Below the pieces are notes generated by a model that ran no database searches, was not told the DNA's origin, and saw only the letters and a program-made list of their open reading frames with translations. A stretch of 64,000 nt of DNA, taken from the NCBI RefSeq assembly GCF_016185115.1, contig NZ_JACPOF010000015.1, positions 434,001 through 498,000 of the forward strand, read 5' to 3'. The position numbers were made by a program, and so were the translations under genes. Below, one piece after another: positions 1 to 9,503 of this stretch. Source of the DNA: Polaromonas sp. Lineage in GTDB: Bacteria; Pseudomonadota; Gammaproteobacteria; Burkholderiales; Burkholderiaceae_C. Within the stretch, counting starts at the first letter, position 1; every line of letters starts with the position of its first letter.

Positions 1-1024
1 TGGAGTGCTTTTTCCAACTAAAACCATTAATGGCAAACAAGGCGTTCAAGGCGCGCAGTTGGCTGCCGACATGGTTAATGCATCCGGTGGTGTCCTTGGC
101 GGGCGGAAACTCGAAGTCGTGGCCTACGACACCAATTTGAATCCGGTGGATGGCGTGGCTGCAACGCAGCGATTGATTGACCAGGATCGAATCAAGATCA
201 TTACCGGTGAGCTGAGCAGCAGCGTTGCGCTGGCGGTGATACCCGTAATCAAAAGCGAAGGAGCCATGTTCATCGCGGCCGTTCCGAAGCATCCCGACGT
301 CACCAAGTCGGGCTACGACAAGGTCTTCCGCTTGAATTCGACCAGCACCATGGATGCCGCCGCCTTTGATGCAATCCTGAAAAGGAGAGCCCCTGCAGGG
401 AAAAAGGTCGCATTGATTGCTGAGAACAATGACTACGGCCGCCTTACCACCGATGCCTACAAGAAGTTGTTTGGTTCGCAAGTGGCATTCGCGGATATGT
501 TCGCGATGACCCAGACCGACTTCAATTCCAGTGTGACTAATCTGCGCCAAGTTAATCCTGACTTGACCTGCATCGGTAGTTCTAATGCAGAGCAATGGAG
601 CAGCATATTGCGGGTCATGACCGAGTTCAAGCTTCAGACGCAGCGCTGTATCATGCCGGGCTTCATGAATATGGATGGCGTAAAGCTCGCCGGTGGAGCC
701 GCTGAAGGTTTGTTCAGTGCCGACATCTATACCCCAACGATCAGCACGCCGCTGAATCAGCAATTCGTCAAGGCCTACCAGGCAAAAAACGGCAAAGCCC
801 CTGAGAAAATCGAGGCGTTGGCGTTTGAAGCTGTCTGGATTGCCGCCGAAGCGATCAAGAAGGCTGGTACCGCGGACGATATGACCAAGCTTGCGACCAC
901 CATGCGCGCAGGCACCTGGAACACTCCCCGTGGTACTGTGAAATTCGACGCCCAGGGACAAGCTAGCTCTGGGGACCTGTTGAGCCTGGAAGTGCGCAAT
1001 GGCGCAATCGTTCAGGCCAAATAA
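1..1024 (+). CDS. ABC transporter substrate-binding protein (branched-chain amino acid type, Peripla_BP_6), 5' truncated by window edge
   Basis: Frame is open from base 2; sequence GVLFPTKTINGKQGVQGAQLAADMVNASGGVLGGRKLEVV is typical of LivK-like proteins; followed by livHMGF. Confidence 0.9.
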   Translation, partial: GVLFPTKTINGKQGVQGAQLAADMVNASGGVLGGRKLEVVAYDTNLNPVDGVAATQRLIDQDRIKIITGELSSSVALAVIPVIKSEGAMFIAAVPKHPDVTKSGYDKVFRLNSTSTMDAAAFDAILKRRAPAGKKVALIAENNDYGRLTTDAYKKLFGSQVAFADMFAMTQTDFNSSVTNLRQVNPDLTCIGSSNAEQWSSILRVMTEFKLQTQRCIMPGFMNMDGVKLAGGAAEGLFSADIYTPTISTPLNQQFVKAYQAKNGKAPEKIEALAFEAVWIAAEAIKKAGTADDMTKLATTMRAGTWNTPRGTVKFDAQGQASSGDLLSLEVRNGAIVQAK

Positions 1025-1073
1025 GAACCAATGATTGGGGTAGCGCGGTCCTTCAAAGTACTGCGCAAAATTC

Positions 1074-1943
1074 ATGATTGATCTACTTATCCAACAGCTC
1101 GCCAATGGGCTGGCTCTGGGCATGTGCTACGCCTTGGTCGCACTTGGACTTACGCTTGTGTTTGGCGTGTTGCATGTCATTAATTTTGCGCACGGAGAGT
1201 TCTATATGCTCGGTGGCGCCTCCGTCGCACTACTGTCATCGAAAGCCGGCGTCCCCTACGGCTACGCATGTGTTGCGGCCATCCTCATCGTTTGCGTGGT
1301 CGCGTGGGTCGTTGATCTTGTGGCTGTAAAACCTGTGCTGGAAAAGAAGGACGGCATTACCACTGTGCTGTTGACGACCTTTGCGATCAGCCTTTTGCTC
1401 GAACATGGTGCGTTGGGATTTATCGGACCCGCTCCAATTCGCGTAGATGGCTTAGAGGGTTCGCTTGAGGTTGGCAAAATTCTGATGACCTGGCAGCGTG
1501 TGTTGGTGATAGTAGTCGGCATCGTGTTGCTTTGCGGAATAGAGCTGATCCTACGGAAAACACTCCTGGGCAAAAGAATTCGTGGAGTCGCCCAGAGCGC
1601 GCATGCCGCGCGTGTTGTAGGCATCCGAATCGACGCAATCAAAACTATCACTTTTGTAGGTGCGGCAGCAACCGCGGCGCTTGCCGGCAGTTTGTTGACA
1701 CCTATAGTCTTGTTCACACCGGTTATGGGTCAACACATTGTCATCAGCGCATTTGTGATTGTGGTTATTGGCGGTATGGGAAATGTTTCTGGTGCTGTCA
1801 TCTGTGGACTTCTGCTTGGAGCCGTGGAATCGCTGTCCAGCGTTTTCCTTCCACAAGAACTCGCAGCCGCTGCTATCTACGCGCTTTTGTTGCTTACCTT
1901 ATTGGTTAGGCCGCAAGGATTGTTTGCAAAGGGGCGTAGATAG
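1074..1943 (+). CDS. livH: Branched-chain-type ABC transporter permease (LivH)
   Basis: Hydrophobic protein with NGLALGMCYALVALGLTLVFGVLHVINFAHGEFYMLG. Confidence 0.93.
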   Translation: MIDLLIQQLANGLALGMCYALVALGLTLVFGVLHVINFAHGEFYMLGGASVALLSSKAGVPYGYACVAAILIVCVVAWVVDLVAVKPVLEKKDGITTVLLTTFAISLLLEHGALGFIGPAPIRVDGLEGSLEVGKILMTWQRVLVIVVGIVLLCGIELILRKTLLGKRIRGVAQSAHAARVVGIRIDAIKTITFVGAAATAALAGSLLTPIVLFTPVMGQHIVISAFVIVVIGGMGNVSGAVICGLLLGAVESLSSVFLPQELAAAAIYALLLLTLLVRPQGLFAKGRR

Positions 1944-3718
1944 TGCGCTACTTCGTTTGGACCATTTCCATACTGTTGCTCGCGGCAGTAGTACTTGCAA
2001 CCCCTTTGCCAAATTACTACCTCGGAATATTGGTTTATGGCGTAGTGCTTGGACTCCTGGGAACAAGTGTCAATCTGACACTCGGGTACATCGGGAATAT
2101 ATCGTTTGGCCACGCTGCATACTTCGGGCTGGGTGCATATACGGCCGGTTTACTAAGCACCCTGGTGGGTGTCTCATTTTGGTCAGCCGTTGCTATTGCC
2201 GTTTTTCCGGGTGTGCTGTTAGGAGCCTTGGTGGGTTTCGCTTCTATCCGCGTGGGTGGAGCGTATTTCGCGATCGCAACCCTCACGGTGGCAGAATTTT
2301 TGAGGCTCGTTACCCTCAATTGGATAGACCTCACGCGAGGTCCGCTCGGCATCCTTGTTCCGCGTCCAAGAATCGGCTTTCTGGACGGAATGGGCCTGGA
2401 TTTCCAGCGCTACTACCTTCTTATTTGCATCGCATGCCTGCTATTGAGCCTGTTCATCATTCGCAGATTACTTAATAGTCCGTACGGCCGTGCGTGGGCA
2501 GCCATAAAGGAAGCCCCTGAGTTGGCGGAAAGTGTGGGCATTCGCACGCTGAAATACCGTGTTGCCAACACTGCTCTTTCTGGTGGACTGGCAAGTCTTG
2601 CGGGTGCACTTCTAGTGCCAAAAATTCTGGTTCTCACGCCGGATCTGTTTGGCTCGATGACATCAGCAACAGGACTTCTCGTAGCCATCCTCGGCGGTAA
2701 GGCTACGCTCATTGGTCCAATCTTAGGCGGATTGGTATTCGCGGGCTTGCCCGAGGCATTGAGATTTGTGGACCAGTATCGAATTGCAATTTTTGCCGCT
2801 TTGCTCCTGATCTCTATACGCGTGCAGCCGGGCGGCATCATGGCGATGATTCCAAGGCGAACTCGCAAGAAAGTGAAACTGCCCACTGCAGCAATTGAGT
2901 TGATGCCGGTCTCTGAGCGCGTCCATACCGACGTAGCCATGACTGTGGAGGGGATCGGGCGTTCATTCGGCGGTCTTCGCGCGGTGGATAACATCTCATT
3001 CGAGGTCGTGAAAGGTAATCTTGTCGGGTTGATCGGGCCGAATGGAGCTGGCAAAACAACCTGCCTGACCCTGTTGAGTGGCTTTGTATCGGTAGACACC
3101 GGAAAGGTAGTGCTGAATGAACAGCCTATTTCGGGCCGGCCTGCACACTGGGTGGCAGCCCAAGGAGTCGTTAGAACTTTCCAGCAGGCTTTGGTTTGCG
3201 GGCAACTTACCGCTTTCGAAAACGTACTGATTGGTACCCACCTGCACGGCACCGAAAGCATTGTCTCCTGCGTGATCCAGGGAGCAGCATTCAGGAACAG
3301 AGAGCGCGCGCGCATTCAATTGGCCACCCAAAGCCTAGCTTTGGTGGGGTTGCTTCACCGGGCAGACACCATCGCGGCGGATATGCCATACGGTGAGCAA
3401 AAGATGTTGTCTATTGCCATTGCCCTCGCCGCACAGCCGCGTCTCTTGTTGTTAGATGAGCCAGCCGCCGGCTTAAACCACACCGAGGCAGCGGGCCTTG
3501 CGAGCGTATTGCTGAAGCTTCGCGGCGCTGGATTGACGCTGGTTGTTGTGGATCACAACCTACGGATGATGATGAAGTTGTGCGACAGGATGATTGTGAT
3601 GCATGCCGGAAAAAAGCTTGCGGAGGGCAGTCCAGAAGAAGTCCGTAATCATCCGGAGGTGATCCGGGCATACCTTGGTGAGCGTAAGCATCAAGTGGCT
3701 GGAGACGCATATGCTTGA
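1943..3718 (+). CDS. LivM permease fused to LivG ATPase
   Basis: N-terminal LivM (GYIGNISFGHAAYFGLGAY) followed in the same ORF by an ABC ATPase with Walker A GPNGAGKTT and Walker B LLLLDEPAAGL. Confidence 0.92.
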   Translation: MRYFVWTISILLLAAVVLATPLPNYYLGILVYGVVLGLLGTSVNLTLGYIGNISFGHAAYFGLGAYTAGLLSTLVGVSFWSAVAIAVFPGVLLGALVGFASIRVGGAYFAIATLTVAEFLRLVTLNWIDLTRGPLGILVPRPRIGFLDGMGLDFQRYYLLICIACLLLSLFIIRRLLNSPYGRAWAAIKEAPELAESVGIRTLKYRVANTALSGGLASLAGALLVPKILVLTPDLFGSMTSATGLLVAILGGKATLIGPILGGLVFAGLPEALRFVDQYRIAIFAALLLISIRVQPGGIMAMIPRRTRKKVKLPTAAIELMPVSERVHTDVAMTVEGIGRSFGGLRAVDNISFEVVKGNLVGLIGPNGAGKTTCLTLLSGFVSVDTGKVVLNEQPISGRPAHWVAAQGVVRTFQQALVCGQLTAFENVLIGTHLHGTESIVSCVIQGAAFRNRERARIQLATQSLALVGLLHRADTIAADMPYGEQKMLSIAIALAAQPRLLLLDEPAAGLNHTEAAGLASVLLKLRGAGLTLVVVDHNLRMMMKLCDRMIVMHAGKKLAEGSPEEVRNHPEVIRAYLGERKHQVAGDAYA

Positions 3719-4409
3719 TGTCCAAAACCTTGTTGTGAACTACGGCGCAGTTCAAGCCGTCAGGAGTGTGGACCTAAATGTAGCCACAGGTGAAGTGGTC
3801 GCCCTTATCGGGGCAAACGGCGCCGGTAAATCTTCCATACTGAAGGGCATCGCAGGGCTTGCAAATGCCGGTGGGCATGTGATGCTCAACGGCAGGAAGC
3901 TCCAGGGCCTTCCAACCTACAGACGCGTGGCCTTGGGGATCGCTCTTTCGCCCGAAGGCAGGCACGTCTTTTCTGGTTTAACGGTGCTCGAAAATCTCGA
4001 GCTTGGGTTTCGCAAAATACCAGGTGTAGATCTGCATAGCCGGGTGAATGAGATGTTTGCGCTTTTTCCCAAGTTGCGTGAGCGTGTTTCCCAGCAAGCG
4101 GGACTTATGTCAGGCGGTGAACAACAGATGCTGGCGATTGCTAGAGCGCTGATGTCCTCGCCGCAAGTCCTCATGCTTGATGAACCGACTCTGGGCCTGG
4201 CACCGATCATTGTGCAGCAGCTGGAAGATTTGCTCCTCAATCTAAAAAAAACTGGACTGGCTGTGCTGCTTGCTGAGCAGAACGCCGAAATGGCGCTTAA
4301 TTGTTCCGACAGGGCTTATATCCTTGAGACCGGGGAAGCCGTAAAAAATGGTGTTAGTTCGTTGCTTGCAAACGATCCTGTCATTCAGGAATCGTTTCTC
4401 GGAATTTGA
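3711..4409 (+). CDS. livF: LivF ATP-binding protein
   Basis: GANGAGKSS, LMSGGEQQMLAIARAL, LMLDEPTLGLAP; ATG at 3711 overlaps the previous stop. Confidence 0.92.
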   Translation: MLDVQNLVVNYGAVQAVRSVDLNVATGEVVALIGANGAGKSSILKGIAGLANAGGHVMLNGRKLQGLPTYRRVALGIALSPEGRHVFSGLTVLENLELGFRKIPGVDLHSRVNEMFALFPKLRERVSQQAGLMSGGEQQMLAIARALMSSPQVLMLDEPTLGLAPIIVQQLEDLLLNLKKTGLAVLLAEQNAEMALNCSDRAYILETGEAVKNGVSSLLANDPVIQESFLGI

Positions 4410-4459
4410 TATTCGTTGAATCTAATCTGACCTAATCAATCTTTTCTAAGGAGTCACCA

Positions 4460-5284
4460 ATGACAATTTCTTTCACACCCATTACGAGCACCGTTGGCGT
4501 GCGCGTAGAAGGTTGCGACTTGGGTAAACCGTTGGATGAAGAGACAGTAACCACTTTGCGGCAGAAGATGCATCAACACGGGCTGCTGCTTTTTAAGCAC
4601 CAAGACATCACGGACCAGGATCAACTGCGATTTGCAAAGTATTTTGGCAACATCTCTAAACAGGGGCCAATTCAGAAGACTGCTCCCGAAGTCACCTACG
4701 TTTCAAACACCCGATCCGATGGGACTTTTGGTAAGGGAGAACTCAGCTTCCATTCAGACCAGTGCTATTACCAGCACCCGATGAAGGCCATCATGCTGTA
4801 CGGCCTTGATATTCCTAAGGTTGGCGGTGAAACCTTGTTTGTGAATGTCGCTGAGGTTGTGGCTTCTATGCCAGAGGAAATGAAAAAAGATCTGGCTTCT
4901 CGCAAGGTGCGTCACGAATTCGACTACGGCATGCTCGACTATGGTGATGAGATGAAGAAAACGGTCAAGGCCGTTGTCGTGTCTGCAGAACATCCAATCA
5001 TTGCAAAGCATCCTTGGTCGGACAAGCTCACCCTAATGTCCAACTCCAACACGGCTAAGTGCATTGTTGGAGTTGAGGCTGACGAGAGCCAAAAGATACT
5101 CGACATGCTGGACAAAATAGTCAGCAATCCGCAAAACGTATACGCCCACAAGTGGGAAAAGATGGACCTGATTGTTTGGGACAACCTGCTTCTTCAGCAT
5201 GCACGGAGCAACTTCGACGCCGCCGAAACACGCACGTTACGCAGATGTGCCATTGGCAATGAAAACGAATCAATCAGTGTCTGA
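4460..5284 (+). CDS. TauD/TfdA-family Fe(II)/2-oxoglutarate-dependent dioxygenase
   Basis: HxD motif FHSDQ, distal His in LLQHARSNFD and Arg in RTLRRCAIG. Confidence 0.88.
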   Translation: MTISFTPITSTVGVRVEGCDLGKPLDEETVTTLRQKMHQHGLLLFKHQDITDQDQLRFAKYFGNISKQGPIQKTAPEVTYVSNTRSDGTFGKGELSFHSDQCYYQHPMKAIMLYGLDIPKVGGETLFVNVAEVVASMPEEMKKDLASRKVRHEFDYGMLDYGDEMKKTVKAVVVSAEHPIIAKHPWSDKLTLMSNSNTAKCIVGVEADESQKILDMLDKIVSNPQNVYAHKWEKMDLIVWDNLLLQHARSNFDAAETRTLRRCAIGNENESISV

Positions 5285-5296
5285 AATCAGGGTCAA

Positions 5297-6463
5297 ATGA
5301 TGTCCAACGAATCCAATAGGACCTATATCGGCCTTCCTACGCCCGTAAGGCACGATATTACAGCTACAAAGTACTTCGTCCAGGCGCTCGATATTTTTTC
5401 CCGGGTATTTGCCATCAGGCCTGAAGACAAAGTTCTAATTCTTGCAGATCCACTTCTGGATCCGCGGGTAATCGACGCAGTCATCGGCATCGCCAAATCT
5501 AGGGGTGCAACCGCAAGAATTTACATGGAGCCCAGTACGCAAGTTGCAGCTATCCCGGGAGATGTTCACGCGTTGCTTAAGAATGCGACGTTTGTCGTGT
5601 CAACCTGGTTCTGTTCGATATTGGATCCTTTGGCAATTGAAATGAGGCGCAAGGGACAGCGCTGGGTCAAGATTACGTATTTTCGTGACTACGATCTTTT
5701 GCATACCCCGCAGGCGCGCTTTCCAATTGAAGTCATCGGGGAAATTGTCAGAGCAACTGCGGCAAGGTTCCCAAAGGGACAAAACTTCGACTTGCGATTT
5801 ACCGACGAAAGGGGCAGCGACTTCCGTATCGCTTTTACCCCTGAAATGTGCGTTAACCAATTGGCTACGAACAGGTGGCGCGGCAAGATGCTGGCCGATG
5901 AAGACGGATGCTATGTGCACTATCTGCCTACTCATGGGCCGAACTTTTGGGACCATAACTCGGTTAAAAATGACTTCAGTGCGGTTATCCCAATGTCGGG
6001 GGTTTTGTATCCTCAGTGGGCGGTGGGTTTCAGCAAGCCATTTGAAGAGAAGATTGCGGTGCGCTTCAGTGGAGACACTGTCACCTCTGTTGACGGCGAA
6101 TCGCCCGATGCGGTCATCTTGCGCGAGATGCTGGTCGGCGGCCGCATGATTGAAGGCGGAGGCTGCGGATTTAACCCAAAAGCACCTCGTCACACTGTTT
6201 ATCCCGCAGGGTCGAACTCACCAGGGGCACTGCACTTTGGAATTGATCTTGCTAAGCCGTCTGAGTACATTCGCAAGGTTATGCCGGATTGGGAGGAACC
6301 TCCAGTGCATATGGATCTAATAACTTTTGACTCCACGGTGACTGCCGGAGAAAATCTGTTGGTGGACAAAGGTTTTCTGTGCGCATTACGGGATGATGCA
6401 GTTGTGGCAATGGCTAGCCAATACGGCGATCCCATCGAAATTCTCGAGGCTTTCGTTTACTAG
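5297..6463 (+). CDS. M29-aminopeptidase/2,5-dihydroxypyridine 5,6-dioxygenase (NicX)-like protein
   Basis: 388 aa; overall layout resembles the M29/NicX fold (VLILADPLLDPRVIDA, GSDFRIAF, HFGIDLAKP); family call by eye. Confidence 0.45.
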   Translation: MMSNESNRTYIGLPTPVRHDITATKYFVQALDIFSRVFAIRPEDKVLILADPLLDPRVIDAVIGIAKSRGATARIYMEPSTQVAAIPGDVHALLKNATFVVSTWFCSILDPLAIEMRRKGQRWVKITYFRDYDLLHTPQARFPIEVIGEIVRATAARFPKGQNFDLRFTDERGSDFRIAFTPEMCVNQLATNRWRGKMLADEDGCYVHYLPTHGPNFWDHNSVKNDFSAVIPMSGVLYPQWAVGFSKPFEEKIAVRFSGDTVTSVDGESPDAVILREMLVGGRMIEGGGCGFNPKAPRHTVYPAGSNSPGALHFGIDLAKPSEYIRKVMPDWEEPPVHMDLITFDSTVTAGENLLVDKGFLCALRDDAVVAMASQYGDPIEILEAFVY

Positions 6464-6471
6464 GTTTTGAA

Positions 6472-7185
6472 TTGGCATCACAAATTTCAGTTGTTGTAGA
6501 TGGCTTGAAGCGGAGAATTCTCGCGGGCACCTACGCGCCCGGAGAACGACTGGTGGAACTTCAAGTGGTTGACGAACTAGGGGTGTCTCGAACTCCCATT
6601 CGACTGGCATTTGAAGAGCTTGAACGGCAGGGATTTCTGGAGCGCTTACCGACTCGCGGCTTTCGCGTGCGAGGTATATCACCGGATGACATTGCCGACG
6701 CGATTGATGTTCGCGGAAACCTAGAAGGGATGGCCGCCAGGCTATTGGCTCAGCGTGGCGCCGGTGATGGCGTTATCGAGGAGCTTCAAATGTGCGTGCG
6801 AGAAGGAAGAGAATTACTCCGGGAAGCAAAGGGTAATCGCCATTTGATTGATGCTTCACGGTGGGTCCCAATGAATGGAAAATTCCACTCAATTCTTGTT
6901 GCGGCTGCGGGCAACCAGGTCCTCCAAGCAGCTATTGATCTGGTTGGCAAAAATCCCTTGGCAGGTCCAGCCTCTCTTACCTTAAGCGGTGACTTCCCCC
7001 AACTTGAATTTAAACTTATTGAGCGTGCGCAAGAAGACCATGAGGATGTGTTGGCGGGAATCGTTGCTCGCGACGGTGCGCTGGTGGAACTCCTTATGAA
7101 AGAGCACGCAAGACGCAGTAGGGACAACAAACGGAGATTGCTTGAAGGAGTGAGGCAGGTAATGCAGGACCGTCACGTAGCCTAA
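6472..7185 (+). CDS. GntR-family transcriptional regulator (FCD type)
   Basis: wHTH: LKRRILAGTYAPGERLVELQVVDELGVSRTPIRLAFEELERQGFLERLPTRGFRV; TTG start. Confidence 0.92.
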   Translation: MASQISVVVDGLKRRILAGTYAPGERLVELQVVDELGVSRTPIRLAFEELERQGFLERLPTRGFRVRGISPDDIADAIDVRGNLEGMAARLLAQRGAGDGVIEELQMCVREGRELLREAKGNRHLIDASRWVPMNGKFHSILVAAAGNQVLQAAIDLVGKNPLAGPASLTLSGDFPQLEFKLIERAQEDHEDVLAGIVARDGALVELLMKEHARRSRDNKRRLLEGVRQVMQDRHVA

Positions 7186-7303
7186 GCAGTTAGAGCCCTC
7201 AGGCGGTATGTTGCCAAAACCAGCTGCCCTGTACGCCTGATTTAAGCTCAGTTTTCCAGAAATTTAGGTTTTCAGGGTCATAACGAAGAGATCCTAAGCG
7301 GAT

Positions 7304-7350
7304 CAAGATCTCTCTCGGCTCTCTTAGCCCCGAATACCGAGAGAGTCTTG
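7304..7350. promoter_or_regulatory. Stem-loop in the GntR to solute-binding-protein intergenic region
   Basis: caaga(t)ctctctcgg / ccgagagagtcttg: 14 bp with one bulged T, 18-nt loop, no T-run. Confidence 0.5.
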
Positions 7351-7497
7351 GACTTACGGCATAAACAAGTCCAAGTTTTTGTACGCACTCCCCACTCCAG
7401 TATCGGAAAACTTAATAGAGCGTATCGTTCCTGCGTTATTGTTTCCTAGGTCAGCTGCTTGCAAACTCTATTGAGACTTAAATCAATAGGAGACAAG

Positions 7498-8466
7498 ATG
7501 ATCAAATTGCCAGCGCTGGTGCTTGCGTCCGTTTTTTTTCTGCCTGGACTAGGGAAGGCACAGGAAGCCGGGTACCCCACCAAGCCGATCAAGCTACTGG
7601 TGGGGGCCACGGCAGGGGGGCCCAGCGACGTCATTGCAAGATTAATGGCACAGAAGCTCAGCTCGGCCTTGGGACAGCAAGTGGTTGTAGAGAACAGGGC
7701 CGGGGCTGGGGCGACATTGGCTGCTGCAATGGTGGCTAAATCACCTCCGGACGGCTACACACTCTTCTTGACGCCTAGCGCCCATTCGTTGGCACCAAGC
7801 ATGTATGAGAAGTTGTCGTTCGACCCTGTGGCTGATTTTGAGTCAGTGGGCGAGTTTGGCATCGTGCCCTTGGTCATGATTGTCAACAAGTCGTTCCCGG
7901 CCAATTCCTTGAAGGATTTTGTGAGTCTGGCGCGAGCCAAACCAAACTCCATCAATTTCGGGTCGGGTGGTAACGGCACTTCACAGCATCTTGCTGGAGA
8001 ACTCTTGATGTCCATTACGGGTATTCAGATGTCTCACGTACCTTATAAAGGGTCGGCATTGGCCATGACTGATTTGTTGGGAGGGCAAATTCAGGTAATC
8101 ATCGAGCCCCTGTTGTCTGCACTCCCTCAAATTGAGAGCGGGCGAGTCAAGGCTCTCGTGGTGACAGCTCCACGCCGAGCCAGTTCTTTGCCAAATGTGC
8201 CGACGACTAAAGAAGCCGGGATGCCCGAACTAGATGTAAGTGCCTGGTACGGCCTGTTGGCGCCAGCCAAAACACCTGAAGGTGTGATTAGCCGGCTCAA
8301 CGCAGCCCTCAACAGCACCCTTTCCGAACCTGCAACCAAGGCATCCTTGCAAGCACAAGGTGTCGAAGTCGTCTTCGGACCTCCAAAACTATTCACTGAT
8401 TTAATCGTCAGCGAAATTGCACGCTGGAAACCCATTATCAAAAAGTCCGGCATCAAGGCCGACTGA
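7498..8466 (+). CDS. Tripartite tricarboxylate transporter-type solute-binding protein (Bug/TctC)
   Basis: Signal peptide; YPTKPIKLLVGATAGGPSDVIAR, HVPYKGSALAMTDLLGGQI; RBS aggagac before ATG 7498. Confidence 0.92.
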   Translation: MIKLPALVLASVFFLPGLGKAQEAGYPTKPIKLLVGATAGGPSDVIARLMAQKLSSALGQQVVVENRAGAGATLAAAMVAKSPPDGYTLFLTPSAHSLAPSMYEKLSFDPVADFESVGEFGIVPLVMIVNKSFPANSLKDFVSLARAKPNSINFGSGGNGTSQHLAGELLMSITGIQMSHVPYKGSALAMTDLLGGQIQVIIEPLLSALPQIESGRVKALVVTAPRRASSLPNVPTTKEAGMPELDVSAWYGLLAPAKTPEGVISRLNAALNSTLSEPATKASLQAQGVEVVFGPPKLFTDLIVSEIARWKPIIKKSGIKAD

Positions 8467-8494
8467 TAACAATTCCCTAAGGTTGGATGTCTTT

Positions 8495-9412
8495 TTATAG
8501 GTCGGAGTGGAGGTCAAAAATCAGACTTCTCAACCATTGATTGGCGGGGTCCTTGTGGTACCGGGCATGCCAGAAAAGGTTGATAGCTATTGTTGGAAGT
8601 TTTACTGGATGCGCTACATGCGTCAGGTTGAAAGGCTGCACCATGCTCTCGGCAAGTCGTTCTGGGACTGTCGCCACCATATCGGTTGATTGGAGTATGT
8701 GGCCGACTGCTACAAAGTGAGGCACAGTCAGGTTGATTTTCCGCTTGTTGCTCTTGCTGTCAATGATCTCGTCAACCTTGCCATGACCAGTGCCGGCCGA
8801 AACGATTGCGACGTGGTCGGCACCGAAAAATTCGGCAGCAGATATCTTGGCTTTATCGAGTTTGTGTCCCTTCCGGAACATGCAGACGTATTTCTGGACG
8901 AACAGGCGACGCTGGAAGAAGCTACTCTTTAATTGCGGAAGCAGCCCAATTGCCAAGTCAACATGACCGGCCTCCATTTCGTCCTTCAAATTTGTGGCGG
9001 TATTGCGAACGGTACTGATGGTTGTAAGGGGCGCCTGACGGCTAATCTCCTTCATTAAGCGCGGCAGAAAATATATCTCTCCTATGTCTGTCATGCCTAG
9101 AGAAAACCGACGCTGGCTGGTTGCAGGATTAAAAGAGGCTTTCTGATTAATCGCGCCATGGATCATGCCAAGCGCATAGCTAACCGACTCTGCGAACTGC
9201 TCCGCGAAAGGCGTCGGTTCCATGCCTCTGGGAGTTCGTAAGAAGAGCTCGTCACCTAATAACTTGCGCAGTCGTGCGAGGGAGTTGCTTACAGCGGGTT
9301 GCCCCAAGCCAAGATTTTCTGCGACTTTGGTGACTTTTCGTTCAGTCAGCAACTGATCAAAAAGTACCAGCAAGTTCAGATCAATGTCCTTAAGTTCCAT
9401 ATTTTCATTCAT
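8495..9412 (-). CDS. LysR-family transcriptional regulator (NahR/NodD-like)
   Basis: DLNLLVLFDQLLTERKVTKVAENLGLGQPAVSNSLARLRKLLGDELFLRTPRGMEPTPFA. Confidence 0.93.
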   Translation of the reverse strand: MNENMELKDIDLNLLVLFDQLLTERKVTKVAENLGLGQPAVSNSLARLRKLLGDELFLRTPRGMEPTPFAEQFAESVSYALGMIHGAINQKASFNPATSQRRFSLGMTDIGEIYFLPRLMKEISRQAPLTTISTVRNTATNLKDEMEAGHVDLAIGLLPQLKSSFFQRRLFVQKYVCMFRKGHKLDKAKISAAEFFGADHVAIVSAGTGHGKVDEIIDSKSNKRKINLTVPHFVAVGHILQSTDMVATVPERLAESMVQPFNLTHVAHPVKLPTIAINLFWHARYHKDPANQWLRSLIFDLHSDL

Positions 9413-9503
9413 TGATTGGGATGATGACGGCAATCATTTTAATTGCATTGACTGATATAACCTGAGCATCGATGATTTGCTAACCACGACGGAGGCAAAA
9501 AAA

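Noticed and set aside
2413-3315. 300-aa ORF on the minus strand
   Set aside because: Antisense to the LivM-LivG fusion, low-complexity composition with no recognisable domain; shadow ORF
1943-3718. LivM-LivG fusion as a novelty
   Set aside because: This fusion is common in proteobacterial Liv operons; recorded as a feature only
5600-6193. 197-aa minus-strand ORF
   Set aside because: Antisense to the better-supported 5297..6463 gene, no family motifs
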